NCBI GenBank assembly: GCA_964411925.1 | Contig: CAYPNI010000075.1 | Location: forward strand, 1 to 20,152 | Length of the DNA stretch: 20,152 bases | Origin: VFKU01 sp964411925 | Lineage (GTDB): Bacteria > Hydrogenedentota > Hydrogenedentia > Hydrogenedentales > GCA-2746185 | Direction of reading: 5' to 3' | Shown here: positions 7,035 to 15,180 of the stretch, one piece after another | Layout: every line of letters starts with the position of its first letter | How positions within the stretch are numbered: position 1 is the stretch's first letter | The notes under the pieces: model-generated | What the model saw: the letters and a program-made list of their open reading frames with translations, nothing else | The model's database searches: none | What the model was told of the DNA's origin: nothing | Program-made: the position numbers and the translations under genes

Positions 7035-8009
7035 TTATTTGCCGACGGCGACTTCCATGGTGTCGAGTGTTCGCTTGATGTAGGCCATTGTATCGTTCGG
7101 GTCTTTGGCGCCGCCAAGCGATGCGGCGAGCCTGGTGACGTCTGCCGTAGAGATACGGCCGTCGCGGGCGAAGCGTTCGATCGCCCAGGATGCGGCCTCG
7201 GTTGTGCGGACCGTCGCGTTCGGATGGCGCTTGAGCGCGCTCGTCGGGACCGCAGTGTCCACCTTCGCGCTTCCGTATGCCGCGAGCAGGGCGAAGGCTT
7301 TGCTCGCCTGCGGCACATTGTCCTCGATGGCCTCCCGCGTACGCAGGAACAGCGGGACGTTGGCCGAATACGCTTCGCGCGGCACGTCCGAGGCGCTTCG
7401 GAACAGCGCCGGGTGATCGCGGAGCTGTTGCGCGGCGTTCTCGTCTGAAGTTCTTACTTTCATATAAACGGGTTCGCCGTCGAGCGGGATGCCGGGTTCG
7501 TGAAAACCCCAGTGGCCGTTCTCGCCGACGCCCTTGAGTTGCAGGTCCGGCCCGTACGCGAGAACGCGCGCGGCATAGTCGCGGCAGACACGAAGCGGGT
7601 CCGGCGCGTCCACATTTAGCGGGTGGATTCCCGCCAGCGGACAGAGGCGGCGCAATGCGCCGTAGAAATGCGTTTCGAGGAGAAATCGGAACGACGCGGG
7701 GTGCGTTTCGGGCAGGGGATACTCATCGAACTGAAAAAAGTCGGTGCGCGCGACCGCCGCGGCGAACGATTCCGAATGGCGGGCGAGGCGGAGATAGGCG
7801 GAATAGAATGCATAGGCGGATGGCGCGGCCATGACGAGAAAGCCCACGCGGTTCCCTCCGCGCGCGGCAAGGCGCACCTGTTCATGCGCGAGCCGGTGCG
7901 CGGAAGCGGCGCCCATGTCTTCGGGCGTCGCGTAGACGAAGAACCGGATGCCGTGCATCGTGAAGCTGCGCAGGGGCGGCGTCGCGGGCGCGGCCAGCGG
8001 GTCGCTCAT
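7035..8009 (-). CDS. NagB/6-phosphogluconolactonase-fold protein with altered active site
   Basis: This 324-aa protein resembles glucosamine-6-phosphate deaminase along much of its length: FFQFDEYPLP (Asp95) matches the NagB DEY motif, GVGENGHWGFHEP (His166, Glu171) matches GxGxDGHxxFNEP, and AVPTSALKRHPN matches the VPxSxLxxHP motif. Two changes stand out. The motif aspartate is Asn164, and the usual phosphate-loop GGTP is replaced by AAPS near residues 61-64. It also has a C-terminal extension of about 55 residues. Its ATG overlaps the stop of uxaC (ATGA, 8009-8006), so it is translationally coupled to uronate isomerase, which suggests sugar or uronate metabolism rather than amino-sugar breakdown. 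The true substrate is unknown; loss of deaminase activity is also possible. The longer upstream frame is a shadow of uxaC. Confidence 0.8.
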   Translation of the reverse strand: MSDPLAAPATPPLRSFTMHGIRFFVYATPEDMGAASAHRLAHEQVRLAARGGNRVGFLVMAAPSAYAFYSAYLRLARHSESFAAAVARTDFFQFDEYPLPETHPASFRFLLETHFYGALRRLCPLAGIHPLNVDAPDPLRVCRDYAARVLAYGPDLQLKGVGENGHWGFHEPGIPLDGEPVYMKVRTSDENAAQQLRDHPALFRSASDVPREAYSANVPLFLRTREAIEDNVPQASKAFALLAAYGSAKVDTAVPTSALKRHPNATVRTTEAASWAIERFARDGRISTADVTRLAASLGGAKDPNDTMAYIKRTLDTMEVAVGK

Positions 8010-9409
8010 GCCGGGAACCCGAAGTACGCTTCGGCGTTTCGGAAGCAGACGTCGCGCACCATGCTGCCGACGAGATCGAAGTCGCGCGGGATCCGTCCGG
8101 TCGAGATTTCGCGGCCGAGAAAATTGCACAGCACGCGGCGGAAATACTCGTGGCGCGGAAAACTCAGAAACGAGCGGCTGTCGGTGAGCATGCCGACGAA
8201 GCGGCTCAGCACGCCCATGCGCGCGAGCGACGTGAGGTGCGCCTCCATGCCCTCGATGTGGTCGTTGAACCACCAGGCCGAGCCGAACTGCATTTTGCCG
8301 GGCACGCTGCCGTCCTCGAAATTGCCCAGCGTGGAGAGGACCATGGCGTTGTCCGCGGGGTTGATGTTGTAGACGATCGTCCTGGCGAGCCGGCCCTCCG
8401 CGTCGAGCCCGCTGAAAAACGCGTTCATGGCTCGCGCGTACGGTTCATCTCCGATCGAATCCGCGCCCGCGTCCCTGCCGATTCGGTGGATGAGGGCCAG
8501 CCGGTTGTTCCGCAGTGGGCCGACGTGGAATTGCTGCACCCAGCCTTTCTTCGCGTTCAGCCGGGCGAACTGGCCGAGCATGGCCGAGCGATAGATGGCC
8601 GCCGGGCCGCCTTTGAGCGCGTCCCGGCCTCGGAGTTTGTCGAACCACAGGCGCGCGTGATCGTGCGTGCCGCCGGCGCGAAACGATTCGATGCCGTGGT
8701 CGGACAGCCGGCACCCCGCGCGGTGGAAGTCGTCGTGACGCTTGTTCAGCGCCTCCCAGAAATCCGTAAACGTGTCAATGTCCACGCCGGCCGCCGCGGA
8801 AAGTTTCTGGAGCCACGCATTGAATTCGGCGGGGTACTCGACGCGGAGGGCGGCATCGGGGCGAAACGTGGGGTACACGCGAACGGTACACGACGGGTCC
8901 GCGGCGATCGCTTCGTGGAACTCGAGCGGGTCCGCCGGGTCGTCCGTTGTGCACACGACGCGCACGTTCATCCGGCGCATCATCTCGCGGCAGGGAAGTT
9001 CGGCCAGTCGTTCAGCGGTGGCGTCCCAGATTTCCGATTCCGTGTCCGGGCCCAGCAGCGTGTCGATGCCGAAGAAGCGTTTCAGTTCGAGGTGCGTCCA
9101 GTGGTAGAGCGGATTGCCGAGCAGCCTCGGGACGGTCTCGGCCCATGCGCGGAACTTCTCGCGCGGTTCGGCGCCGCCCGTGATGTGCGATTCGGGGATC
9201 CCGTTCGCGCGCATGACGCGCCACTTGTAGTGGTCGGACTCGAGCCAGGCTTCGGCGAGGTTTGCGAAGCGGCGGTTTGCCGCGATTTCGCGTGCGGACA
9301 GGTGCGTATGATAGTCGAGGATCGGTTCATTTGCGGCGAACTCGTGATATAACCGCCGCGCTTCGGGGGAATCGAGCAGGAAATCGTCGTTGATGAACCC
9401 AGTAGACAC
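8006..9409 (-). CDS. uxaC: Uronate isomerase
   Basis: The product, about 467 aa, converts glucuronate/galacturonate to fructuronate/tagaturonate in cytoplasmic hexuronate catabolism. It matches UxaC from the start (INDDFLLDSPEARRLYHEFA) and carries the metal-binding HTH (His34, His36) of the amidohydrolase fold, YHWTHLELKRFFGID, TTDDPADPLEFH, and the C-terminal DSRSFLSFPRHEYFRRVLCNFLG. The start chosen is the GTG at 9409, because AAAGGA lies about 8 bp upstream and the protein then begins as in the family; a GTG at 9457 is less likely. The 5' end overlaps the divergent membrane-protein gene by 17 bp. The downstream NagB-like gene starts in its stop codon. No other uxu/uxa genes are in the window. 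Confidence 0.95.
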   Translation of the reverse strand: MSTGFINDDFLLDSPEARRLYHEFAANEPILDYHTHLSAREIAANRRFANLAEAWLESDHYKWRVMRANGIPESHITGGAEPREKFRAWAETVPRLLGNPLYHWTHLELKRFFGIDTLLGPDTESEIWDATAERLAELPCREMMRRMNVRVVCTTDDPADPLEFHEAIAADPSCTVRVYPTFRPDAALRVEYPAEFNAWLQKLSAAAGVDIDTFTDFWEALNKRHDDFHRAGCRLSDHGIESFRAGGTHDHARLWFDKLRGRDALKGGPAAIYRSAMLGQFARLNAKKGWVQQFHVGPLRNNRLALIHRIGRDAGADSIGDEPYARAMNAFFSGLDAEGRLARTIVYNINPADNAMVLSTLGNFEDGSVPGKMQFGSAWWFNDHIEGMEAHLTSLARMGVLSRFVGMLTDSRSFLSFPRHEYFRRVLCNFLGREISTGRIPRDFDLVGSMVRDVCFRNAEAYFGFPA

Positions 9410-10763
9410 AACAGGCGTCCTTTCGAGTGGACAGGATGCCGATACGGCGCGGCCCACTCAAGGCGCGGTACGGCTTGCACGCGCGAGACACGCTTTCGCC
9501 CTGTTGGCGTGTGTGCCGATTCTGTTGTGCGGCACGCTGACGTACCGATTCACCTACGACGCGCCCTATTGGGACGAATGGTCGTACGTTGAGCCGGTCG
9601 CGCGCGCGTTCGAGGGCACGCTGACGCCCGCCGATTTCTGGGTGCGCATCAACGAACACATCCAGTTTGTGTCCAGCCTCATCGTCATCCCGCTTGCGTG
9701 GTTGACGCGCTGGAACATGCGATACGAGACCGGGCTCACGCTGATCTGCTTCATCGGGACGTTTGGGCTTGTCGCGCGATTCGTGGCACGCGCGGCGCAC
9801 ATTCGCCGCGATGGCGGAAGCCGCTGGTTCCTGCCGGTCATGGCCTTGTTGATGTTTTCCCCGAGCCAGTATGCCGTTTGGCATTGGGGGCTTCATGCGA
9901 GCATTGCCGCGGCGGTGTTTTTTATCGTGTCGACGCTGGTGCTTCTTGCCGGGCGGACGCTGCGGAAGCGATCGGTCGGAGCCGCAATAGTGACGGGATT
10001 CGCCGCGACATTCTCCGTCGGCGGCGGGTTCGCCGTGTGGCCCGCGGGTGCGGTCGCGATTTCCGCGCGGAGCGATTTAGGCGCGACGCGAAAAACGGCG
10101 GTGCTCGCGGCCTGGCTGACGGCCGGATTAGCAGCCTGCGCGGTGTTTCTCCTTGCCGGCGGCGCCCCGGCCGACGTTGGAGGCGAGCGCGTCGATTTGT
10201 TCGATTACGCGATGTACGTCTGCGCATACCTCGGCGGGCCGCTGGCACCTTACTCCGGGCCGGTCGCGTTCGTGTGCGGCGGCGTGTTCGCGGTGGTGCT
10301 GGGCTGGTTCGTCCAGATGTTCAAGCGCGGGGATGCGGACCGATTCGACGGCTTCGTATTCGGTTTGATGTCCGTCGGGATCACGGCGGGTGTGTTAACG
10401 GCGTTCAAACACACGCCCGAGGGGCCGGCGAACGCAATCAGCTCGCGGTTCCTGCCGTGGTCCACGCTGACATGGTGCGGCGTGCTGGCGGGGCTGTATC
10501 GCGAGTCGCCCCGATTATCGAGCGCGCCGCGGTATATGCAGTTCGCGGTGATCGTTGCGGTTGCGGCGGTTCTCGCGGGGTGGGGATTCGGCGCGTACGA
10601 AGCCGACGAACGCTACGACGCGTTCATGCTCGGGAGGGAGGCCCTGCTCGCGGGACCGGCCGGGGAGAACATCCGATTTCTCCATCCAGACCCGGATGTG
10701 GTCGCCGAACTGCGGCCGCTATTGGTCGAGCATCGGCTCACGGTGTTCCGCGAGGGGCCGTGA
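9393..10763 (+). CDS. Polytopic membrane protein, GT-C glycosyltransferase-like
   Basis: This 456-aa protein has about ten hydrophobic segments. After the first helix comes YDAPYWDEWSYVEP, then a loop with INEHIQFVSSLIVIPL. The acidic YWDEW motif in the first outer loop and the later NEH are typical of uncharacterised bacterial membrane proteins related to GT-C-type, lipid-linked sugar transferases. Function is inferred only from this layout. The ATG at 9393 has an AGGAA element about 10 bp upstream; a TTG lies directly before it. The start lies inside the 5' end of the divergent uxaC, giving a 17-bp overlap. It converges with the HDOD gene, 54 bp away. Confidence 0.75.
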   Translation: MNPVDTTGVLSSGQDADTARPTQGAVRLARARHAFALLACVPILLCGTLTYRFTYDAPYWDEWSYVEPVARAFEGTLTPADFWVRINEHIQFVSSLIVIPLAWLTRWNMRYETGLTLICFIGTFGLVARFVARAAHIRRDGGSRWFLPVMALLMFSPSQYAVWHWGLHASIAAAVFFIVSTLVLLAGRTLRKRSVGAAIVTGFAATFSVGGGFAVWPAGAVAISARSDLGATRKTAVLAAWLTAGLAACAVFLLAGGAPADVGGERVDLFDYAMYVCAYLGGPLAPYSGPVAFVCGGVFAVVLGWFVQMFKRGDADRFDGFVFGLMSVGITAGVLTAFKHTPEGPANAISSRFLPWSTLTWCGVLAGLYRESPRLSSAPRYMQFAVIVAVAAVLAGWGFGAYEADERYDAFMLGREALLAGPAGENIRFLHPDPDVVAELRPLLVEHRLTVFREGP

Positions 10764-10777
10764 TCGCGGGCGCCGGC

Positions 10778-10820
10778 TAGCGCGAACGGTCGCCCTCCCG
10801 GGTGGCTGCGGGTTGCGCTA
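10778..10820. terminator. Possible bidirectional hairpin between convergent genes
   Basis: TAGCGCGAAC (10778-10787) and GTTGCGCTA (10812-10820) pair with one bulged base around a GC-rich loop. The element fills the short gap between the convergent membrane-protein and HDOD genes and includes the HDOD stop codon. There is no T-tract, so the terminator role is a guess from its place. Confidence 0.3.
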
Positions 10821-11849
10821 TTGAGCGATGGCGCCCAGTAGCGCGTCCAGCTTCTCTTCCAGGTCGACTCGAATGTTCGCAAGGCGGACGTCGTTCAATT
10901 GCAGGAACGCCGAGGACGGGTGATCGAGCAGCGTGTCGTCGTTGGATTCCTCGCCAAAACCGAGGCCGGAAATGTAGGCAAGTTTATTCGCGAGCGAAAC
11001 GACGTGGACGGCGCGGCGCATATCGTCCGAGGGCGTCCGGTCAGGTTCTTCGTGGTAATAGGCCGTGATCAGGAATTCAGGCGGCAGGTTCCAGTGGATG
11101 AGCATGTGCAGGCCCGCGAGGCGGTGGTACGCCTCGACGACTTCCATCAGCACGTCGTCCGTGAGGTGGCCATTGCCAGACGACTTCGTGTCGCCGCCGC
11201 GGCAGACGCACAAGATGGCGAGTTTGCCGATGTCGTGGAACAAACCCTGCAGATAAAGCGTGTCGATCTGCGGCATGGAGAGCGCGCTGCCGACGCCCGC
11301 GGAGAAATGGGCGACGGCGACCGAATGCCGCCAGAGTTTCTCCATCATCGAGCCGACGACGGGGTCCTCCGAGCTGAACACTGCCTTGCTTGCGACCGAC
11401 TGGACGATGTTCGCGACGGTCTTCTGGCCGAGGCGCGAGCACGCGGCCGTCAATTCGGAGATGGGGTGCAGGCCGCCATAAGCGGCGCTGTTCGCGACGC
11501 GCAGCACGTTGGCGGCGATGACGCCGTCCTCGCGCACGATTCGGGCGACGTCAGTCATCGACGCTTGCTCGCTGTTGATCGCGGACGAAATGCGCTCCGA
11601 GATCCTGGGCAGCACCGGCAGGTCGCTCACGGAATCGCGCAGGCGGTGCAGAATTCGGCCGCCGAGCGACTCGCCGGACGTGACCGTTCGGATGTCATGC
11701 TCGCCGGGCAGCGTGAAAGCCTGGAGTGACCCCCCGGCGTGGCGCAGGCCGATCGGGTTCAAGCAGGCGCCACACGCGTAAATGAGCCCCGATCCGCCTG
11801 CGATGGGCGGCGGCGCGATATCAGCTTTGCAATAAGGGCAGTTCACCAT
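10818..11849 (-). CDS. HDOD-domain protein with N-terminal zinc ribbon
   Basis: This 343-aa cytoplasmic protein begins with a CxxC...CxxC zinc ribbon (Cys4, Cys7, Cys26, Cys29). Residues about 72-280 form an HDOD domain: LPVLPRISERI, VREDGVIAANVLRVANSAAYG (matching the usual DPxLxxxVLxxANSAxY) and GLFHDIGK (His205, Asp206). HDOD proteins act in signalling and regulation, often with motility, pili or cyclic nucleotides, and usually lack phosphohydrolase activity; no partner domain (GGDEF, EAL, REC) is fused here. It starts 13 bp after the stop of the PilB-type ATPase with a GAGGTG element, so it is clearly in the same operon, and a role in controlling that ATPase or pilus system is the simplest inference. 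Confidence 0.9.
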   Translation of the reverse strand: MVNCPYCKADIAPPPIAGGSGLIYACGACLNPIGLRHAGGSLQAFTLPGEHDIRTVTSGESLGGRILHRLRDSVSDLPVLPRISERISSAINSEQASMTDVARIVREDGVIAANVLRVANSAAYGGLHPISELTAACSRLGQKTVANIVQSVASKAVFSSEDPVVGSMMEKLWRHSVAVAHFSAGVGSALSMPQIDTLYLQGLFHDIGKLAILCVCRGGDTKSSGNGHLTDDVLMEVVEAYHRLAGLHMLIHWNLPPEFLITAYYHEEPDRTPSDDMRRAVHVVSLANKLAYISGLGFGEESNDDTLLDHPSSAFLQLNDVRLANIRVDLEEKLDALLGAIAQ

Positions 11850-11862
11850 TCCAGCACACCTC

Positions 11863-13737
11863 TTACCCCACGTTTGACATGATTTCGGCGATTGGCCGCA
11901 CTTCGCCGGTCTGCGGCGTATGCCGCGCCACTTCCTCGAAGGACGTGAGCCCCTTGATCACTTTGACGATGGCGTCTTCGCGCATGCTCACCATGCCGGT
12001 CGAATCGACGCACATCTTGCGGATGACATGGGCGGGATCGCCGCGCAGGACCGCCTCGCGGACGTCCTCGTCGATGACGAGCAATTCGTAGGCACCCACG
12101 CGCCCGCGGTAGCCCGTGTAGTTGCAGTGGGCGCAACCCTGGCCCTTGTAAAACTCGTAGGCCTTGATGTCGGCCATTTTGAGGCCCAGCCGGCGCACTT
12201 CGATGGGCGTGGGGGTGTGCGGCTGCCGGCATTTCGGGCAGAGCCGGCGGAGCAGGCGTTGCGCCACAATCGCGACGACGGTGGACGAGATCAGGAAGGC
12301 CTCGATGCCCATGTTGAGCAGGCGCACGAGGCCGCCGATGGCGTCTTCCGTGTGAAACGTGGCGTAGACCTTGTGGCCCGTGAGCGCAGCCTGAATGGAC
12401 GTCTCCGCCGTCACTTTATCGCGAATCTCGCCGAGCACGATGATGTCCGGGTCCTGCCGGACGATTTCGCGGAGCGAGTTTTCGAAGGTGCGGCCGGACT
12501 TCACGTCGATCGAACATTGGACGAGCCCGTCAATCTGGTATTCGACCGGGTCCTCAACGGTGATGATCTTGCGGGACATGTCATTGCAATAGTCGAGACT
12601 GCTGTAGAGCGTCGTGGTTTTGCCGGAGCCGGTGGGGCCGGTGATGATGACGACGCCGGTGGGCAGTTCGAGCACATGCTCGCGGAATTTGACGAGGACG
12701 GCGGGCGCCATGCCGAGTTCGTCGAGGCTGACCAGGCCCAACTGTTTATTGAGCACGCGAATGACGGCGCTCTCCCCGTGCACGCTGACGTAGCACGACA
12801 GACGCAGGTCGTAGGGTTGGCCGTCTTTCACGAACTTGATGCGGCCACCCTGGTGTTTGCGCTGCTCGGCAATGTTGCACTCAGCGAGAATCTTGATGCG
12901 CGAGATGAGTTTCGCCAGCAGTTCCTTGGGCAGGTCGGTGCGGTAGACGAGCACGCCGTCCACGCGGTAGCGGATGCGGATGCGCTCGGCCATCGGCTCG
13001 ATGTGGATGTCGCTGGCGCGTTCGTCGATCGCCTGTTTGAAGATGTGCTCGACAAGATGCGCGATGCCGTCCTCGTCCTCTTTCTCGGTTTTCGCGGCGG
13101 ACTTGGCCTCGCGGCGGAGGTGGCGGAATTCCTCGATGGTCGAGCGGATCCGTTCTTCGGGGCCCAGCGCGAGTTGGTATCCGCCCGGGTAGATCTCTTC
13201 GAGCGCGCTGATCGTCTCTTCCTTGCGGACATCGGTGACGATGAGCAGCGTCTTGCCGTCCTCCGTCTTGCAGAACGGCACGAACATGTGGCGCGCGAGA
13301 TAATCCGGCGAAACGCCGGCCAGTACGGACTTGTCGAGCATCGCGTAGGTCGGTTCGATGTAGGAGACACCGGCCTGGTGAGCGAGGCATTGCATCAGGC
13401 TACGCTCGTTCACCGCGCCGAGTTCGATCAGGATTTGGCCGATTTGTTTCTTGCTCTGATCGCGAATCTTGACGGCGGTGTCGAGCACGTCGCGCGAGAC
13501 GAGGCCGCTCTCGAGCAGAATTTCGCCGAGCCGCATCCCGCGCCCGTGCCGCGCGATGCCGTCGTGGATGGCTTCGCGGGTCGCGAAGCCGAGCTCGATG
13601 AGTATTTCGCCGAGTTGCCGGGGCCGCTCGAGAAGCGACTGGACCTTCATTGCGCGCTTCAGCTGATCGGCTGTGATGACGCCGTCTTCGACGAGGCCCG
13701 AGCCGAGCAGAGAAGACGTGTCGCCCCCTTTACCCAT
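11863..13737 (-). CDS. pilB: PilB/GspE-type assembly ATPase with tandem N-terminal modules
   Basis: This 624-aa hexameric traffic ATPase powers type IV pilus extension or type II secretion. It has Walker A GPTGSGKTTT (Lys373), an Asp box (ITVEDPVEYQ, about 393-401), Walker B (DIIVLGEIRD, 431-440), a His box (TGHKVYATFHTEDA), and a zinc motif with Cys500/Cys503 and Cys535/Cys538 (CPKC, CAHC). The N-terminus contains a tandem array of short GspE_N-like modules of the form LGEILIELGxxxxxxL, at residues about 11-26, 42-57, 70-85 and 99-114. The usual start would be the ATG at 13737, with GGGGGA just upstream; the longer frame to 13857 includes the promoter region and is rejected. The HDOD gene follows 13 bp downstream. 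No pilC, pilT or pilin gene is in the window, so pilus versus secretion cannot be decided. Confidence 0.93.
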   Translation of the reverse strand: MGKGGDTSSLLGSGLVEDGVITADQLKRAMKVQSLLERPRQLGEILIELGFATREAIHDGIARHGRGMRLGEILLESGLVSRDVLDTAVKIRDQSKKQIGQILIELGAVNERSLMQCLAHQAGVSYIEPTYAMLDKSVLAGVSPDYLARHMFVPFCKTEDGKTLLIVTDVRKEETISALEEIYPGGYQLALGPEERIRSTIEEFRHLRREAKSAAKTEKEDEDGIAHLVEHIFKQAIDERASDIHIEPMAERIRIRYRVDGVLVYRTDLPKELLAKLISRIKILAECNIAEQRKHQGGRIKFVKDGQPYDLRLSCYVSVHGESAVIRVLNKQLGLVSLDELGMAPAVLVKFREHVLELPTGVVIITGPTGSGKTTTLYSSLDYCNDMSRKIITVEDPVEYQIDGLVQCSIDVKSGRTFENSLREIVRQDPDIIVLGEIRDKVTAETSIQAALTGHKVYATFHTEDAIGGLVRLLNMGIEAFLISSTVVAIVAQRLLRRLCPKCRQPHTPTPIEVRRLGLKMADIKAYEFYKGQGCAHCNYTGYRGRVGAYELLVIDEDVREAVLRGDPAHVIRKMCVDSTGMVSMREDAIVKVIKGLTSFEEVARHTPQTGEVRPIAEIMSNVG

Positions 13738-13821
13738 TCGTCCCCCATAGATCACGGGCGCATGGCTGGAGATTGAAAACGCGCTCAGCGCCTTCCCCCG
13801 AAGCGTCGCTGCGGATGCCCG

Positions 13822-13857
13822 TGAGCGTACTGTACTACCAAATAAGCGAATTATCAA
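13822..13857 (-). promoter_or_regulatory. Sigma70-type promoter of the pilB-HDOD operon
   Basis: On the minus strand -35 TTGATA (13857-13852) and -10 TACAGT (13834-13829) are separated by 17 bp. Transcription would start near 13822 and leave a leader of about 85 nt before the pilB ATG. The -35 matches consensus at 5 of 6 and the -10 at 4 of 6. Confidence 0.5.
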
Positions 13858-13872
13858 CGAGAGTCGCGGTAC

Positions 13873-13900
13873 TTCCCGCGCTATTCGCGAGTTGCGGGAA
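13873..13900 (-). terminator. Hairpin after rfbB
   Basis: TTCCCGC (13873-13879) and GCGGGAA (13894-13900) form a 7-bp stem, 15 to 42 bp beyond the rfbB stop and just before the pilB promoter. There is no T-tract. Its place between two transcription units supports a terminator, weakly. Confidence 0.35.
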
Positions 13901-13914
13901 ACGCGGGGCGGCGA

Positions 13915-14922
13915 TCATCCCGTCCGCTGTTCGTACTGCTTCTTGTAGTACTCGCGGAACTCGCCCGATTTGATCTTGCGCCACCACCATTCGTTCTTGC
14001 GATACCAATCCACCGTGAGCGCGACACCCTGATCCCAATCCATTTTGGGGCGCCAGCCGAGCGCGCGGAGTTTGGCGGAGTTGATCGAGTAGCGGAAGTC
14101 GTGGCCGGGGCGATCGGGCACGAGGCGAATGAATTCGTCGCCGCGGCCGAGCAGCCCAAGGAGTTTTTTCGTGAGCACGATGTTCTCGCGTTCGTTTCCG
14201 CCTGCGACGTTGTAGATTTGTCCGGGCTGTCCCTTGACGAGCGCCACGTCCACGCCGCTCGCGTGGTCCTCCGCATACAGCCAGTCGCGGACGTTGTGTT
14301 CGCCGCCCTTGTAGAGCGGCACCTTCTCGCCGTCGATCAGATTGGTGATGAAGAGCGGCATGACCTTCTCGGGATATTGATAGGGCCCGTAGGTGTTCGA
14401 GCCGCGCGTGACTATGACGGGCGTGCCGAACGTCTCGAAGTGCGCGAGGCCCATGAGATCGCCGCCCGCCTTGCTCGCCGAGTAGGGATTGCGCGGCCCC
14501 GGCGGGTCGGTTTCCTTGAATGACCCCTCGCGAATGCTGCCGTAGACTTCGTCCGTTGACACCAGAAGGACTCGGCCGGTTTTGAGTTCCTTGGCGGCCT
14601 CCAGGATGTTGTACACACCAGTCACGTTCGTGGCGATGAAGTCCGTCGCGCCCATGATGCTGCGGTCCACGTGCGTATCCGCCGCAAAGTTGACGACGGC
14701 ATCGCAGCCGTCCATCGCCGCGCGGATGGCGGCCTTGTCCGCGATGTCGCCCTTGATGAAGGTGTATCGCGACTGCGGCAGGTCTTTGAGGTTGTCGAGG
14801 TTGCCGGCGTAGGTGAGTTTGTCGAACACGACGATGTGGACCGCCGGGTCCTGCGCGAGTTTGTAGCGCACGTAATTCGAGCCGATGAATCCGGCGGCGC
14901 CGGTGACGCAAATGCGTCTCAT
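13915..14922 (-). CDS. rfbB: dTDP-glucose 4,6-dehydratase
   Basis: This 335-aa short-chain dehydrogenase (extended SDR) converts dTDP-glucose to dTDP-4-keto-6-deoxyglucose, the step after RfbA in dTDP-rhamnose and other deoxysugar synthesis. It shows the NAD-binding TGAAGFIGS (7-15), LTYAGNLDNL typical of RfbB (36-45), NFAADTHVDRS (78-88), catalytic STDEVYG (Thr123, Asp124, Glu125) and YSASK (Tyr147, Lys151). Length and order are normal for the family. The ATG at 14922 has GGGAG about 8 bp upstream. rfbA lies upstream on the same strand, but the two are separated by a 319-bp repeat island. rfbC and rfbD are not in the window. Confidence 0.95.
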   Translation of the reverse strand: MRRICVTGAAGFIGSNYVRYKLAQDPAVHIVVFDKLTYAGNLDNLKDLPQSRYTFIKGDIADKAAIRAAMDGCDAVVNFAADTHVDRSIMGATDFIATNVTGVYNILEAAKELKTGRVLLVSTDEVYGSIREGSFKETDPPGPRNPYSASKAGGDLMGLAHFETFGTPVIVTRGSNTYGPYQYPEKVMPLFITNLIDGEKVPLYKGGEHNVRDWLYAEDHASGVDVALVKGQPGQIYNVAGGNERENIVLTKKLLGLLGRGDEFIRLVPDRPGHDFRYSINSAKLRALGWRPKMDWDQGVALTVDWYRKNEWWWRKIKSGEFREYYKKQYEQRTG

Positions 14923-15006
14923 GCGTGAATGCTCCCGGGGGCGGCGGCGATGGTGTTGAGGTGAGAATCGGTCGCGAGCATGAATATTGGCAACTGTTGA
15001 ATTTCC

Positions 15007-15025
15007 GATTTGAGATTTGAGATCT
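15007..15025 (+). repeat. Short GATTTGA tandem run, second island
   Basis: GATTTGAGATTTGAGATCT is a shorter, partly decayed form of the 7-bp tandem repeat at 6877-6903. It opens the second island of repeats between rfbA and rfbB. The whole 14923-15241 gap holds repeats only; no gene is seen in it. Confidence 0.65.
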
Positions 15026-15070
15026 CAGATGAGGTGTTTGGAGTGTGGGGGTGGTGTGCCTGGTTAAAGA

Positions 15071-15109
15071 GATTGCTTCGTCGCAAAGGGCGCTCCTCGC
15101 AATGACGGG
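15071..15109 (+). repeat. Dispersed GATTGCTTCGTCG...CAATGACGGG repeat, copy 3
   Basis: The sequence is GATTGCTTCGTCGCAAAGGG followed by CGCTCCTCGCAATGACGGG. It agrees with copy 2 except for a few bases in the middle and one in the left arm. Confidence 0.75.
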
Positions 15110-15129
15110 CGGGGTGGTTCGCGTGGGGC

Positions 15130-15161
15130 ACAGGCCTAAGCTGTACCCCGCTTAGGCCTGC
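15130..15161 (+). repeat. Hairpin repeat ACAGG...CCTGC, copy 2
   Basis: The arms ACAGGCCTAAGC and GCTTAGGCCTGC flank TGTACCCC; eleven of twelve positions pair. It is a diverged copy of the element at 6919-6950, with paired base changes in the stem. Confidence 0.65.
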
Positions 15162-15180
15162 TACCCCATTGGTTGACCCA

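Noticed and set aside
8150..9352. Open frame of 400 codons opposite uxaC
   Set aside because: It is a GC-driven antisense frame; uxaC is certain on the other strand.
11920..13776. Open frame of 618 codons opposite pilB
   Set aside because: It is a shadow of the well-supported ATPase gene; the translation is rich in Asp/His/Arg/Val with no recognisable motif.
13738..13857. N-terminal extension of PilB from 13857
   Set aside because: It contains the promoter at 13829-13857 and has no family similarity; the protein begins naturally at 13737.
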